Of a DNA stretch of 64,000 nt, positions 1 to 11,779 are shown one piece after another. Below the pieces are notes generated by a model. It saw only the letters and a list, made by a program, of their open reading frames with translations. It was not told the DNA's origin and made no database searches. Position 1 is the first letter of the stretch; the number at the start of each line of letters is the position of its first letter. The DNA is taken from NCBI GenBank assembly GCA_009667805.1, contig RXON01001488.1:1-64000 (forward strand). Reading direction: 5' to 3'. This stretch comes from Leptobrachium leishanense (taxonomy: Eukaryota > Chordata > Amphibia > Anura > Megophryidae). The position numbers were made by a program, and so were the translations under genes.

Positions 1-244
1 AAATATTCTAAAATCTGACCGAAATCGGTCCACAAGTAGGATATAGTATGGTCTAAATCAGGAATGCTCAACCCTAGCCCTCCAGATGTTTCAGAACTAC
101 ATCTCCCATGATACTCATTAGATCGATAGAGCCATGTAGGAAAACTTGACTGATTTGGTCTATGCACAGAGATATGGAGACAGGGTATTACATCATACCC
201 TCAACCCTTAGGTCAAGGAGTCGGCCTCAATGATAAGGCCTCCG
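1..244. other. Unassigned flank with a small MITE-like segment
   Basis: Bases about 66-125 (CCCTCCAGATGTTTCAGAAC, then a CTCCCATGAT motif) resemble a MITE segment also seen near 22930-22995 and 23250-23345. The rest is not recognised. No gene is visible. Confidence 0.4.
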
Positions 245-417
245 CAGGGCCGGACTGGGGATAAAAACCAGCCCTGGAAATAATTTCATACCAGCCCCAG
301 TAATATGTAGTGTGTTTGAGGGTATGGCAGAGCTATACAGTAATTTGCAGTGTGCTTGAGGGTATTGCAAAGCTATACAGTAATGTGCGGTGTGTTTGTG
401 TATCGCAGAGCAATGCA

Positions 418-945
418 GTATATTGCCCCAGCAGCTCACACATGGATATACTGTATATTGCCCCCAGCAGCTCACACATGGATATATATTGCCCCAGAAG
501 CTCACACATGGATATATATTGCCCCTGCAGCTCACACATGGATATATATTTCCCCAGCAGCTCACACATGGATATATTTTGTCCCAGCAGCTCACACATT
601 GGATATATATTGCCCCCAGCAGCTCACACATGGATATATATTGCCCCAGCAGCTCACACATGGATATATATTGCCCCCAGCAGCTCACACATGGATATAT
701 ATTGCCAGAGAAGCTCACACATGGATATATATTGCCCCCAGAAGCTCACACATGGATATATATTGCCCCAGCAGCTCACACATGGATATATATTGCCCCA
801 GCAACTCACACATAAATATATATTGCCCCCAGCAGCTCACACATGGATATATTTGCCCCCAGCTCTCATGGATATATTTGCCCCAAGCTCTCATGGATAT
901 ATTTGCCCCACCTCACATGGATATATTTGCCCCAGCTCACCTCTC
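418..945. repeat. Minisatellite, 24-29 bp unit (array 1)
   Basis: About 19 units built on the pattern CAGCTCACACATGGATATAT followed by ATTGCCCC. Units vary by one to three bases, so length is not kept in frame. The same motif recurs, inverted, at 7714-8235 and 35168-35945. Confidence 0.95.
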
Positions 946-976
946 CTCTGCCAGGCCCCAAGTCATCGCCGGCAGG

Positions 977-1201
977 CACGTGCTTTTTCCTCCTACGAGG
1001 CGAGCGGCCGCCAGCATAAAGCTCTGCCGCTCGCCTGGGATCTATCCACCAGCCAGCCGCGATCTCGCAAGATCGTGGAGTTCATGTGAACTCCGCGATC
1101 TCACAAGATCGCAGCTGGCTGTTGGATCCCAGCTGAGTGGCCGATCTTTATGAGAGCGGCCGCTCGCCTCGTAGGAGGAAAAAGCACGTGGCCGCCGGCA
1201 A
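977..1201. repeat. GC-rich foldback (inverted repeat)
   Basis: The left arm beginning GCACGTGCTTTTTCCTCCTA (977) is repeated inverted at about 1156-1192 (CTCGTAGGAGGAAAAAGCAC). An inner pair around GATCTCGCAAGATCG forms a second stem. Related foldbacks with GCGGCCGCTCG sit beside the other two minisatellite arrays. Confidence 0.85.
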
Positions 1202-1443
1202 GACAGTGTCAGATGGCAAATCAGCTCCGGATTCATACCGGAGCTGAGAATTGCCAAAAGCAAAAAGATGGCGGCCAGGCAGTGCGCAACTCGCAGGCCA
1301 GCGCGGCCGCCACCGGCCGCTACCAGCCTGCGTTTTTTTCACACGTACAATGCTGCTGCAATGTAAAATTAAAATAAAAGCGGCCCAACGATTGCAGCCT
1401 ACCGGGATTCTTCCCAGTATCCCGGTAGCCCAGTCCAGCCCTG

Positions 1444-2829
1444 GGCCTCAGACCCAAGGACCCCGTATTGAAAATATTTTAAGCTTCCATAAATACAGTA
1501 ACGTTTCAGTGGGCTATATTGGTGTATGGCATGAAGCTGCAGATCGCACATATATCACAACCAAATAAACAGAGAAACGTGCATCAATTATTACCGACTA
1601 TTTGTTATTGGTTTTGTGTAAAGAAAATTGAAACCGGGATTATAAATAGTCGCACACTGCCCTATGCAACTACAGCTTTCTTTACACCTCTATGATGACA
1701 GCACAGAGGCAGGATATACTGTATCACTTTCAATATTGAATATATTTAATTCCATACATTAATGATTAAATATAATTGGGTATAAAGTGACGCAATGCCT
1801 TTTCAGCAGGGGGCATGATTTTAAGATGACACCAATATGCATCCGTGTATTAATTTCCTAAATACTGTATGTAATAAATATCATACTATTTTTAGATGGA
1901 TTTTCATCTCAAACATTTTCTTAAATATATATTTGGTTTTCAAATAATTTTTAAGGTCAGCCGTAGCCTGCCAAGGTGTGTATATACCTCAACAAGACCT
2001 CCACATCAGAGGGGAGCACATATAGGACCGCCTAATAAAGGGGGCATTGAGGAAGGCGATGAATGACACTGGTAGGGAAGTAGGAGTTTGGAAGACTGGT
2101 AATGAGGAAATACATTGTATAAAGGTACTGGCACAGGGGAGGAAGTGGGAATATGAGATCCTGGGGAAGATACCGTGAAGAAGGTCTACAGTCAGTAAGC
2201 AGGAATGGAGGAGTATGGCCTGAAAGGAGAATGAACAATTTGAAGATGGGGAGTGAGAGACAGGACTTTATAAAGAGGGGAGAAGGAGGAAAATCCATGA
2301 GGAGACAACACGGTGTAAATACACGTTCTCCTTCACTCTCATTCATACAACAAACTCACAAATGGTACACTGCTTATATACACATCTTCACTCCATGTAC
2401 ACATACTCCTGCATTCACACACACTCACCTTCCATTAACGCATCTTGATTAAAACACAAAGTGATGTACGGATGGGTTAGCAATTACACCTAGGTCAAGA
2501 CTTGTTATGTTAGGCCATGTTAGGGTACACACACCATAACTAACAATTAATTTCAAAGTCCAATATGTAACAATAAAAAGTAAACTCTTTATGTACTTCT
2601 ATTCTTTAACATTCAGTAATAAATACACCGGCAGTTATTTTGAAAAACAGATATACTGTATGTAAGATAGTTTGAAGTCTTACAAGGCACCAGTAAATTC
2701 TTGTAAGTACATTCAGTGAATGACAGAAACATCTATTTTCAGCTCCCGGTACATTAGAAGGATCATCTCTTCATTATGCACATTATAATTAAAAAACAAA
2801 AAGTGGAAGAACCAAAAATGGGAGAAATA
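1444..2829. other. No recognisable gene
   Basis: AT-rich intergenic sequence. Short open frames here show no family resemblance. There is a modest CA/CT-rich run near 2390-2450. Nothing else is supported. Confidence 0.5.
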
Positions 2830-3116
2830 TACAGGGTGCCCATAAAGTCTCTTTACAATTTCAAAAATGTATTAGAAAGGCAAATGAAAAGGCAGATAAG
2901 TGAAAATTATTACAAAATGAGACGAATATATTAATTATTTTTCCCCCTCATTTAATACACCTCTATATGGGCGCCATTAGTTGCATGAAGCACATCAAGA
3001 CGCTACTCAATTTCTTGCCATGTTGGCTGTAGCATACCCTCATCAATAGTGACAATGGCATCAGTGATCCTCTGCTTTAGATTAGTGATGTCCCATACCA
3101 TTGTTCCATACACCAT
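2830..3116 (-). pseudogene. Mariner transposase 3' end, minus-strand copy
   Basis: Reading the minus strand from about 3110 gives VYGTMVWDITNLKQRITDAI, then GMLQPTWQEIE, a stop, RLDVLHATNGAHIEVY and a terminal stop. This is the C-terminus of a mariner-type transposase. The outer edge reads ACAGGGTGCCCATAAAGTCT, a mariner-like terminal repeat. The copy is truncated: only the last ~55 codons and the 3' UTR remain. Its inner end continues for a few bases after the Harbinger insertion (3893-3900). Confidence 0.8.
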
Positions 3117-3889
3117 GGGCTCTATTACATTCTCCGCGCAAATTCATACGCGCAGTACAACTTTGTTTTTCACGCAGCGTTAAGCGTTATCACGCGAAAA
3201 TTAACGGTTGTATTACGATCCGGACGCATTTTCTCATCCGTCAAAAAATAACGTTCGGAAAACCGACGCGCAAAACGAAGAGAAATACGCGCGCAGTAAC
3301 GTAGCACGCGTAAATCAGTGTGCGGACTGTTTTTTTATGTGATTCAGCCAATCGGAATTAAGAACCTTAATTGACATCAATTTACCTTAATTGACCTTAA
3401 TTGACTCACTTAAGTTTTTGTGCTGTCTAAATCTGAGTATACATGCTGCAGCAATAAAAAAAAACACGCAGAAATTCACAATTTTATTGTTTGGGTATGT
3501 GTAGAATGTGTAATTACACTTTGCTGTATTTTTTTTTTCGTGCTGGTGTTTTTCGTTTTGGACCTGAACGTTTAGATTTGCAGTTACTACCAGCATTTAA
3601 AAGACGTTAAAATTATGCGTGCAAACGTCATTCGTAAAAGTTGCGCACCGATTGTAATACCAGCCGCGTACCAGCGCACGAACGCATTTGCGCTCACAAT
3701 GTTAAGTATAGGATGCGCTCACGAACTTGCATTCCCGCAGGGTTCGCGCAGGTTCACTCGCGCTAGACGTTAACGCACATCGTAGGCGCGAATGTCGTAA
3801 TACGGCGGTCAGCGCAAAGGGTTTTGCCCCTCATGTTAATGCGCTTTTGCACGCACCCAAAAAATTGCGCGAAGAATGTAATAGGGCCC
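3117..3889. mobile_element. PIF/Harbinger-like non-autonomous element, 773 bp
   Basis: Terminal repeats GGGCTCTATTACATTC and GAATGTAATAGGGCCC are inverted. The 3-bp flanks are CAT on both sides (3114-3116 and 3890-3892). Removing the element restores a continuous mariner sequence, which supports CAT as the target duplication. The interior is rich in CGCG-containing words. The same left terminus begins the element at 21413. Confidence 0.78.
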
Positions 3890-3900
3890 CATATCTTTAA

Positions 3901-4190
3901 ATTAAACATTTCCAGAGCGGTGGATTGGAAGGGGTGGCCCAATTCCCCGGCTACCTTGTTCACCAGATATCACACCCCTCGACCTCTTCCTATGGTATTA
4001 TGTTAAAGATATGGTGTATGGAACAAGGTACGGGACATCACTAATCTAAAGCATAGGATCACGGATGCCATTGCCACCATTGATGAGGGTACGCTACAGC
4101 CAACATGGCAAGAAAGCCAGTACCGTCTTGATGTGTTTCGTGCAACTAATGATGCCCATATAGAGGTGTATTAGATGAGGCAAAAAAAAA
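3901..4190 (+). pseudogene. Mariner transposase 3' end, plus-strand copy
   Basis: Reads FPERWIGRGGP, then a frameshift, SPDITPLDLFLWYYVKDMVY, VRDITNLKHRITDAIATIDE, RLDVFRATNDAHIEVY and a stop. SPDxTPLDxFLW is the region of the third catalytic aspartate in mariner transposases. It is inverted relative to the copy at 2830-3116, and its 3' UTR resumes at 4786-4837 after a MITE insertion. Non-functional. Confidence 0.8.
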
Positions 4191-4199
4191 TTAAATATA

Positions 4200-4783
4200 C
4201 AGTAATACCTTGGATTGCGAGCATAATTCGTTCCGGAAGTGTGCTTGTAATCCGAAGCACTCTTTTATCAAAGCGAATTTCCCCATAAGAAATAATGGAA
4301 ACTCTGACGTTCCACAACCATTTATTCATATGAAAATGATTACAGTAATACAAAATACTGTACAGTATTAAGTAAAAATTAAAACCAATTAACCTGCACA
4401 ATGCCTTTGAGAAAAATCGTGGCTGGTGGGACGGAGGGAGAGATGGAGGAGTAGGATTATTGTGCAGGATGTTTATCACCATCAGAATCACTGCTATCTG
4501 TTGGGGAGGATTTCAGCACATCCGTTGTAATGTGCGATACTATTACGCATGTTACACCGTGTGGCCTTCCCCGTCAAGCTGTCAGAATAGTGTGATGGAC
4601 GCAGGGTGGAAAGGTGACCATGGCCTCAGTGGTGACGTGACGCTCGGCAGACAAAGCGTACGTACTTTAACATCGCTTGTATATCAAGACATCGCTTGTA
4701 TATCAAGTCAAAATTTATAAAAAAATATTGTTCTTCTTGCAAATGCTCTCAAACCAAGTTACTCTCAATCCAAGGTTTTACTG
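4200..4783. mobile_element. TA-flanked Tc1/mariner/pogo-type MITE
   Basis: Starts CAGTAATACCTTGGATTGCG and ends CTCAATCCAAGGTTTTACTG, with TA on both sides (4198-4199 and 4784-4785). The 3' UTR of the inverted mariner copy provides the empty site, so the boundaries are well supported. No transposase is present. Confidence 0.8.
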
Positions 4784-4906
4784 TATTCGTCTCATTTTGT
4801 AATAATTTTCACTTATCGGTCTTTTCCTTTGCCTTTGTATATAAATAGAGATACATATCTATAGTTTCTATCAATAATAATTATGTCTTCTTTATAAAAA
4901 TGTGTA

Positions 4907-4912
4907 TTTAAT
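4907..4912 (-). promoter_or_regulatory. Candidate polyadenylation signal of the PTCHD3-like gene
   Basis: The minus strand reads ATTAAA about 125 nt after the stop codon. No closer AATAAA is present between the stop and the mariner remnant ending near 4837. Weak evidence, from position and hexamer only. Confidence 0.3.
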
Positions 4913-5036
4913 ATTGTCTGGTTTTCAGAAGTTGTTGTGGTCGTTGGAAAAAACCCACTGACGGCAGACTCCCATGTTTTATCATTTGTTGAAATAATCA
5001 AATGAGATATCATTCACTATATAATATATGTACAAT

Positions 5037-6694
5037 CTATGGGCAGTCAGGATCAGCCATATACCTGCTTTGTAAGTTGAAATTTAGGTCCTTAGGTGTT
5101 CCCCACTGGTTGTTTTCTGAAAATGAAATGTTGTGTGGATGTGCGATGGTGAGGACATGCACTGTCTCTTTTTTGCTACAGTTTCCAAATAATGTTAGAA
5201 ACACTGGTAGAAATACTAGGCCGTGGAGCATACCAAAACCAATAACCAGAAACATAATCTTAAAAAATGTCCTGAAGATGTAACTATCCGAAGTAGAAAG
5301 TACAACCACCCCCAAGATGGTTGACAAACCACCCTGTAAAATGGGGTAACCGAGAGAATGCAAAGCATCGATTATCCTGTCGTTTGCATTTGGTTTGCTG
5401 CTAGCTACATAAACGTATGATATATGAGCTGAGAAATCAACCGAGAACCCAATACAAATAACTAGGTTGATCATTGATATAGCATCTAGGTTTACATCCC
5501 AGTAAGCCATGAAACCAGTAACACCCACTATAATGGAGGCGATTGCAAATGTCACCCACAGGGAACAAAGGGGATTTGGGATTAGAAGTATTGAAATAAC
5601 AAACATGGCGGCAGCAGCAAAAATAATATTTTGGATTGTGTTCTCAATGATGACAGCATACTGGTCATAGTATATAAATGCCGGATGGTAAACCATTAAT
5701 GGGACCTCACAGGCCTTCGCTCGGTCTCTGAGTTCGTTCAACATATTTTTCTCATCAACAGAAGTAATCACATTGATGGTTTGGATGAAGAAACGGGAAG
5801 CTTGTATGGTGTTGCATTGCAAATCAATATCTTGTTGAAATTGTGGAAGAATTAAAAACAATTTATCCAAATTTCCAATGAAGGAATTCTCATTATTTAT
5901 GTTTAAATGAGACTGGTTGGCAATTCTAACGTATACCCTAAGCCATGACTCGGAAAATGTCTTGTTAACGTATGGACTGTTTTCAAATGACTCCATGCAA
6001 CTTTCAATTTTATTACGGACATCGGAATCCCAGTAGGGGACATTGTCAGTGATGGCGACCATAACTCTGGGACCGAACTCTGAAAAGTATTCTTTCTCTT
6101 TATCATAAAACGGAATTACGTAAGACTTGTCTGAAACCAAATTTCTTAAGTCAATACCTTCCTTTACTTGAAAACACCCATAGATGCTGCCACCTAGATA
6201 TCCTGCATACAGCGTGACGATAATGATTTTAGACCAGACATTCGTGAGAAACGGCCCGTAATAATTACGGAAAAATCCAGTTGCAGGATGGTCAGTCTCC
6301 CTACCTGTGACTTGGTCATACGCTCCACCAACACAACACGCTTTGTAAAAACCAGAACGTTCACTGTCAACTTGCTTATCTACTTTTTTGCAAATTAACC
6401 AATGCCTATTGCTCTCCTCACGCTTGCCATTGAGAGCCATAAAACCTCCAAAGCATAAGAGATTGTAGAGGAAACAGAAGAGTAAGGCAGTTCCTGTATA
6501 AATGCAAAATGATTGCACTGATCCAAACGTTGTCATAATTCCTATGTAAAAAGCAAGAACGTCAGTAAGAGTTGTTATAGTGATTGAAACTGCTGCTTCT
6601 GCATATGTATCAGCCATTCTTTCGCCAACCGTGCGCTTTACTTGAGTTTGTTGCCAGCCGGAAATCATAATGAACATATCATCCACTCCAACAC
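5037..6694 (-). CDS. PTCHD3: PTCHD3-like exon 4 (terminal)
   Basis: A long terminal exon encoding residues 341-892, starting after TTCTAG. It carries GVGVDDMF, the rest of the sterol-sensing domain (TM4-TM6), a cytoplasmic stretch, a second large extracellular loop (YFSEFGPRVMVAITDN region) and the second six-helix block with GFSVDFSAH, YPILQGGLSTILGV and the terminal GLVFLPVFLTLFG helix. The C-terminal tail is about 45 residues and ends DPDCP before TAG. No frameshift is visible. Confidence 0.92.
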
Positions 6695-9600
6695 CTAGAA
6701 AATAAAAATATTAATATAACAAATAATTACAATGGGCACCATCAGCATACATTTTCTTTAGATTCCAGTTTCTATCATGTCGGCCCTTATTTGGTGTGAG
6801 AGTGGTGGTATCGTATTGTTGGTGATGCTCTTATCGGCTTCCAGTGAACATTTATGGTCCTGCAATGGATGGAGGGGACAGAAAATCTCACAAGTGATCC
6901 CTTCTATAGCTGGTGTTGATTTAGTGATGGACATCAGAACTCTAGAAATGTCTAGAGCAGGATTGATCGACCTTGGCCCTCTAGATATTTAGACACTAGA
7001 TAGAAAAAATCATATTTGACTTGTAAAAACTGTACACTTATGTAAGTTTGTTTTTCAGTGCAACATAGCACCAAACTTGTGCCATTTTACCTGAGTAAAT
7101 TCAGGTCTTGTGTTAATTTTATGGTTTATATTAGGTTAGGATTACTGTTAAGGTTTCAGGTTAAGATTAGTAATTAGGGATACTATTTCTGTTTGAGATA
7201 GGGTTCACGTTACTTTTATCCTATCCCCTAATCTACAAATTTTGGTTCATATTCTCTTAATTTTTGGGCAAAAAATTGTGCGATGCATAATAAGAAGTAA
7301 CAGAATATGTTGCCTAAAAATTAAACAGATGTGTTGATTAGGGTTGTGGTTAACTCCAGGGCTTTTTTTGAGGCGGTACTCGCCAGTATGCCGTACCGGC
7401 ACCTCATCGCCAGCCACCCTTTTCTTTTTAATTTTTGACAGCTCCGGTATCGGACTCTCGGAGTCCGAATCCGGAGCTGTCTGTTCGGCGCAGTGGCGAA
7501 TCCAGCGGTCGCCGCGTTCTTTTCTTCTACAAGCGGCCACCTGCTTGAATATCTGCCGCTTGCCGGGGATCCATCCACCAGCCAGCTACGATCTCCCAGG
7601 CGAGCAGCAGATATTCATGCAGGCGGCCGCTCGTAGAAGAAAAGAATGCGACGGCCGCTCGTAGAAGGAATGAACGTGGCGGCCAGAGGGGCCTGGCAGA
7701 GGTGAGCAGGCCTGGGGCAATATATCCATGTGAGCTGGCCTGGGGCAATATATCCATGTGAGCTGGCCTGGGGCAATATATCCATGTGAGCCGGGGCAAT
7801 ATATCTATGTGAGCTGGCCTGAGGCAATATATCCATGTGAGCTGGGGCAATATATCCATGTGAGCTGGCCTGGGGCAATATATCTATGTGAGCTGGCCTG
7901 GGGCAATATATCCATGTGAGCTGGGGCAATATGTCTATGTGAGCTAGCCTGGGGCAATATATCCATGTGAGCTGGGGCAATATATCCATGTGAGCTGGGT
8001 CAATATATCCATGTAAGCTGGGGCAATATATACATTTGGGCTGGCCTGGGGCAATATATCCTTGTGAGCTGGCCTGGGGCAATATATCCATGTGCTGGGG
8101 CAATATATCCATGTGAGGTGGGGCAATATATCCATGTGTGAGCTGGGGCAGTATATACATGTGAGCTGGGGCAATATATCCATGTGAGCTGGGGGCAATA
8201 TATCCATGTGAGAGTGCCTGGGGCAATATATCCAGTGTGAATAAAGGAGTATTTATTAGGACACTAAAAATCGTCATAATAATCCGTTTTTCCCTGGGTG
8301 TGAGAGTACCCCCACCTATTTTTCAAGAAAAAAAGCACTTGTTAACTCTAACCCTAAAAGTAACCCTAACCCCATCCCTCAACCTGACACGTCATTATTG
8401 CACCATAATAAAGTTATAAATGTGTTGTTTGCTACAATGTCCACAAGCTTGCAATTTTACCATAGTAAACTGTTTAAAAGCAGGAGCAACTAACAGGTAC
8501 AACCATCTCCACGATCATATGATTGCTTGACTTATAAACCCAATATAAATCAATATCCATTTAACAATCTTACCTCAAGCAATGAAATCTGACTCCATCA
8601 TCAGCAGGGACTCATTAAAGATCAAATCTAAACTAATCTCACCTCATAATTACAGAGTTGATTACATTTGGAAGAAGACAGCAATTAAATTCTTAAATTG
8701 GTTCATTCCTAAATTCCGAAAGCTTTAACAGATATTCCAATTCCTGTAGAATAAGTAAGAATTGTTGCACTTACCCAAAACAAGAAACGGGGCATTGGCT
8801 ACTGTAACAACAAAAGGAACCCCACAAAATAACAGCAACCCAAAACTGCTCAGGACGGCCAACCCGGAGGAAATGATTCCGAATGAGGCGACCCACACTT
8901 TATTTCTAACACTGTCCAATCTGAAACAAAAACCAGCATAGAAATTATTACAATATGATGTATATTATTACAATATAGATGTTCTTAAAAGGCTTGGAAA
9001 AAAAATCTCAAAACAAACAACTACAACGTTAAGACTGCAGCCCATTATTTCATATAATGCAGTAGATAACAATATAAATGCAAAGAATAGACATCCTAAA
9101 AAAATATAAAACAGAAAGTTGCTGTGATAAAGTTCCATTAAGGAAATTCACTAAGCGGTAAACTGGCAGCACATCACAAGGGAAATGGCAATTTTTAGCA
9201 AAAACTGGTGAAATGAAATTTTTCTATCTTAAAATATGCAATCTCCTTGCAAAGCTAAAGCAGTGCATCATCTAATCTAATTTTTTAGACGGAGACACTT
9301 ACCTTGTGCAGGACATAATAGAAAAAGTTATTGTCAGAAAGTATGTGATGGAGTATAACGGGATCACAGAACTGGTTGCGTCTACAAATTCATTTTGTCT
9401 GGACAACGAAGAGAAATAAGACACCTAACGAAGGGAGAGATCTTAATTACAAATGTTTCATGTTTTACTTGTGTTTTATAAATACGATTGTTAGCTTCTT
9501 AAAGGACAACAGGACCAAAATGAACTTGTTCTGGAAAGAACAGAATATGTTTGACCTCTTGTAGCAACATATGCTTAGTGCCACTCTATTGATAAAATCA

Positions 9601-11294
9601 AACTGTGGATATAACATATTTGGGAATAAGGCAAATGAATTGCGATTGTACAATGGCAGCTCTGTACATGTAATGTCGCCACCTTAATATGGCCTACTAG
9701 GCGTGAATATAGTAATACAACAGAATGTCCTGGAATCAATCTTCATTAAGTAGAAGCAAGATTATTGATACTACAAGGAATACTGGTTACCTAGTTCATT
9801 ACAGGACAAATATGTTCTGTCTTTAAACTATATCTAGTATTGAGACATCATTTTAGTTTTAATGGACTACTGCACTAGTCTATGTTTTTTCTTTTTTGTT
9901 TTGATGTATATACTCTCCTTTTTTACTACATATTAATAAATGCTGGGCTCCATTACACTCCTCGTGCTAAAACGGCGACGCTAGGGAGAAAAAACTGTGC
10001 CGGAGTTTTCTCCCTATCGCCCCCATTTTAGCACGGGATAACAATGCAGGCGCTTAAAAAGCTGCCTGCATTGTTACCAGGCGCTATGCCCCGGGATGCA
10101 AGTGGCAGCACTAAGCACCGCCGCGCGCATCCACCCGATGGAGTCCATAGGACTCCATTAAGTTTCTCCTCTGCCAGTCAAATGACCTGCTGGATCTTGC
10201 CTTGTGAGATCCGGCAGGTCGTCATAGTGATCCGCAGAGGGAGACTGGGGGACTTTTTCCCCCAGTCTCTCCCTGCTCCCGCCGGATGGAGGAGGCGAAC
10301 AGAGCCACGGTCCTCGCCACAGGATATTAGGTGAGTATCTGAATTGTTTTGGGGGGTTTTTGGCTGGTGCTAACAGATTCTGCACGAGCCCTAGAAACGC
10401 TTGTTTATACTTGGAGATAGGTAAACGAAACGTAAAAAAATGAAGGTTATAAACTATTGCACACGTGAACATGTTATGTTTTACCCACTATGATGTTTCC
10501 ATTTTAAAAATGTAATTCAGAGACAGAATGTATCTCCTTACCTCTGTATATTTCAGTGTCAATGCGTTGATTTCATTTGGGATGGTGTTGATGTAGTGGT
10601 TGATCCATAGAAGGCTGCTTTCTTTGTCCTGTTCCCCATCCTCTCTCAGGTAATACACTAACCTGATTGCACGTGCTTTCTGCACCATACTGTACGAACC
10701 CAGTGTGACACCTCCGAGATACATTCCCAGGAATATTGTATTGTTGAACAATGGATAAGTCACATTGATGGACTCTATCTGGTCATGGTTACTGTGCACT
10801 GCTTGCAACAGAGGGTTTGGTGAAAGGCATTGAGGAGGAGAACCTGCGACCTCTGCACAGAGTTTGTGGAAAAAGAGAGTTTTATTATTCTTAGGATCTG
10901 TGATATTCAACTTCTTCACGATCTTATCCAACATCAGGAGCTCCCTGAAGGCATTTGCATTTAGGATATTATCAGACACCGTGACAGCAATCAAAGAGAC
11001 AAAAGAGCCTTCCGTGTAGAGCCGTTGAGGGGAAAAGTGTCCAGTGTCGTTGACAGGGAAATGATTCTTTATAAAGTCTCTCTCAGCTTTAGCTGGACCT
11101 CCGATTGGTGTAAACTGGTCTTCTATGTTATCAGCTTTTCTTTGAGGTAGAAAATAAAAACCAGATCCCAACCCTGCAGACACAAAAAAAGGGATCAATA
11201 AGAACCATATGGGGTGTCTGCCGATAACATTACCAAGTTTTCTGAAGCCACGGGAGAGAGGTCTCTCTAAACAATCTGTGTGACAGCGACCCAT
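5037..11294 (-). CDS. PTCHD3: Patched domain-containing protein, PTCHD3-like (4 exons, complete coding sequence)
   Basis: A multi-pass membrane protein of the Patched/RND-like superfamily with a sterol-sensing domain. Family members are proposed to move or sense lipids; PTCHD3 has no settled substrate and mammalian PTCHD3 is linked to sperm. Exons at 11294-10542, 9424-9303, 8920-8775 and 6694-5037 total 2679 nt, giving 892 residues plus stop. All junctions have GT/AG and keep phase. TM1 lies near residues 27-49, followed by a large extracellular loop with N-glycosylation sequons (NDT, NIT, NNT). The sterol-sensing domain begins near residue 265. The two RND signatures are visible: GVGVDDMF (about 341-348) at TM4 and GFSVDFSAH (about 756-764) at TM10. 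The start is the first ATG before the conserved N-terminus. Introns are short and hold transposons, but the reading frame has no break. Another PTCHD3-clade paralogue cannot be excluded. Confidence 0.9.
7357..8340. mobile_element. Non-autonomous hAT element with internal minisatellite (copy 2)
   Basis: Flanked by a perfect 8-bp duplication GTTAACTC (7349-7356 and 8341-8348). The left end begins CAGGGCTTTTTTTG and GGCGGTACTCGCC; the right end reads, inverted, AAGTGCTTTTTTTCTTG and GGTGGGGGTACTC. These termini resemble a widespread vertebrate hAT family. The interior holds a foldback (about 7518-7680) and the minisatellite at 7714-8235. It lies in an intron of the PTCHD3-like gene and has no transposase. 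Confidence 0.85.
7714..8235. repeat. Minisatellite (array 2)
   Basis: About 20 units on the pattern CAATATATCCATGTGAGCTG plus GCCTGGGG, with shorter variants lacking GGCCT. It is the reverse complement of the array at 418-945. Confidence 0.95.
8775..8920 (-). CDS. PTCHD3: PTCHD3-like exon 3
   Basis: A 146-nt exon between the acceptor TTTCAG and the donor GTAAGTGC. It encodes LDSVRNKVWVASFGIISSG and continues through TM3 and TM4 to the glycine that begins the GVGVDDMF motif. The phase matches both neighbours. This is the most conserved part of the sterol-sensing domain in this family. Confidence 0.9.
9303..9424 (-). CDS. PTCHD3: PTCHD3-like exon 2
   Basis: A 122-nt exon starting after TTAG on the minus strand and ending before GTAAGTG. 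It reads VSYFSSLSRQNEFVDATSS and then a hydrophobic stretch (VIPLYSITYFLTITFSIMSC), which is TM2 at the start of the sterol-sensing domain. This exon was found by looking for the segment expected between exon 1 and the DSVRNKVW block. It ends in phase 2, and the arginine codon (AG plus A) is completed by exon 3. Confidence 0.87.
9425..10541. other. PTCHD3-like intron 1 with a GC-rich Harbinger-like fragment
   Basis: Bases about 9951-10330 begin GGGCTCCATTACACTCCTCG, close to the Harbinger-like terminus GGGCTCTATTACATTC at 3117 and 21413, then contain several hairpins (for example GGGAGACTGGGGGAC at 10239 with its inverse at 10259). No right terminus or target duplication could be fixed. The remainder is plain intron. 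Confidence 0.55.
10542..11294 (-). CDS. PTCHD3: PTCHD3-like exon 1
   Basis: Encodes residues 1-251: a short basic cytoplasmic N-terminus, TM1 (HPIWFLLIPFFVSAG) and most of the first extracellular loop, including FLGMYLGGVTLG, a motif shared with the fragment at 20.9 kb. It ends in KYTE followed by a donor reading GTAAGG on the minus strand (10541-10536). The exon ends in phase 0, so exon 2 starts on a codon boundary. An untranslated first exon further upstream is possible but was not identified. Confidence 0.88.
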
Positions 11295-11779
11295 TTTCCA
11301 TGTGACCAGCTCACTCTGCGATGCAAGACTGACTGTACAGCATCAGTTATCAGGAAAGAGCTCGTAAAAAAAACATATTCTTTGGAAAGTAAAACCAGAC
11401 GCAACCACCTGATAGCACTGTCTGTTAAAAGTAAACTGTAGCTCTGGAAAGGTGACAGAACAGGGATAACAATTCCATGAGACAAGTGCTACCGAAACAA
11501 GGAAACAATTAATATATTTATGACCTTCGATCGCATGATTCATTGACTTCTGATGGCTGTACGAATAACTATCATGTGACATTTCTGAATTAATTCTGGA
11601 TACCTATTGGTAGCACTTTATTATTTTATGAAGATAATGTGTCATTATGTTAAACATTTTTTGTTAAAATGCAAAATTATAAAAACAAAACACCTTGCAC
11701 ACACAGTCCCATGATTATAACAAATACTTTGGTCAGAAGTGGCATTCGCAGATAACCTGTCACCCCAAAGTCCCACCAC

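Larger units (their letters stand above)
245..1443. mobile_element. Non-autonomous hAT-type element with internal minisatellite (copy 1)
   Basis: The ends form terminal inverted repeats: CAGGGCCGGACTGGG on the left, and CAGTCCAGCCCTG at the right edge reads CAGGGCTGGACTG on the other strand. Flanking 8-mers GGCCTCCG (237-244) and GGCCTCAG (1444-1451) match at 7 of 8, fitting a hAT target duplication. Inside are a minisatellite (418-945) and a GC-rich foldback (about 977-1201). No transposase is present. Long open frames across it come from the repeat and are not genes. Confidence 0.72.
6695..8774. other. PTCHD3-like intron 3
   Basis: A 2.08 kb intron (minus strand) containing the hAT element at 7357-8340 and, near 6953-6990, a MITE-like relic (GCAGGATTGATCGACCTTGG). 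The remainder is AT-rich and unrecognised. Confidence 0.8.
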
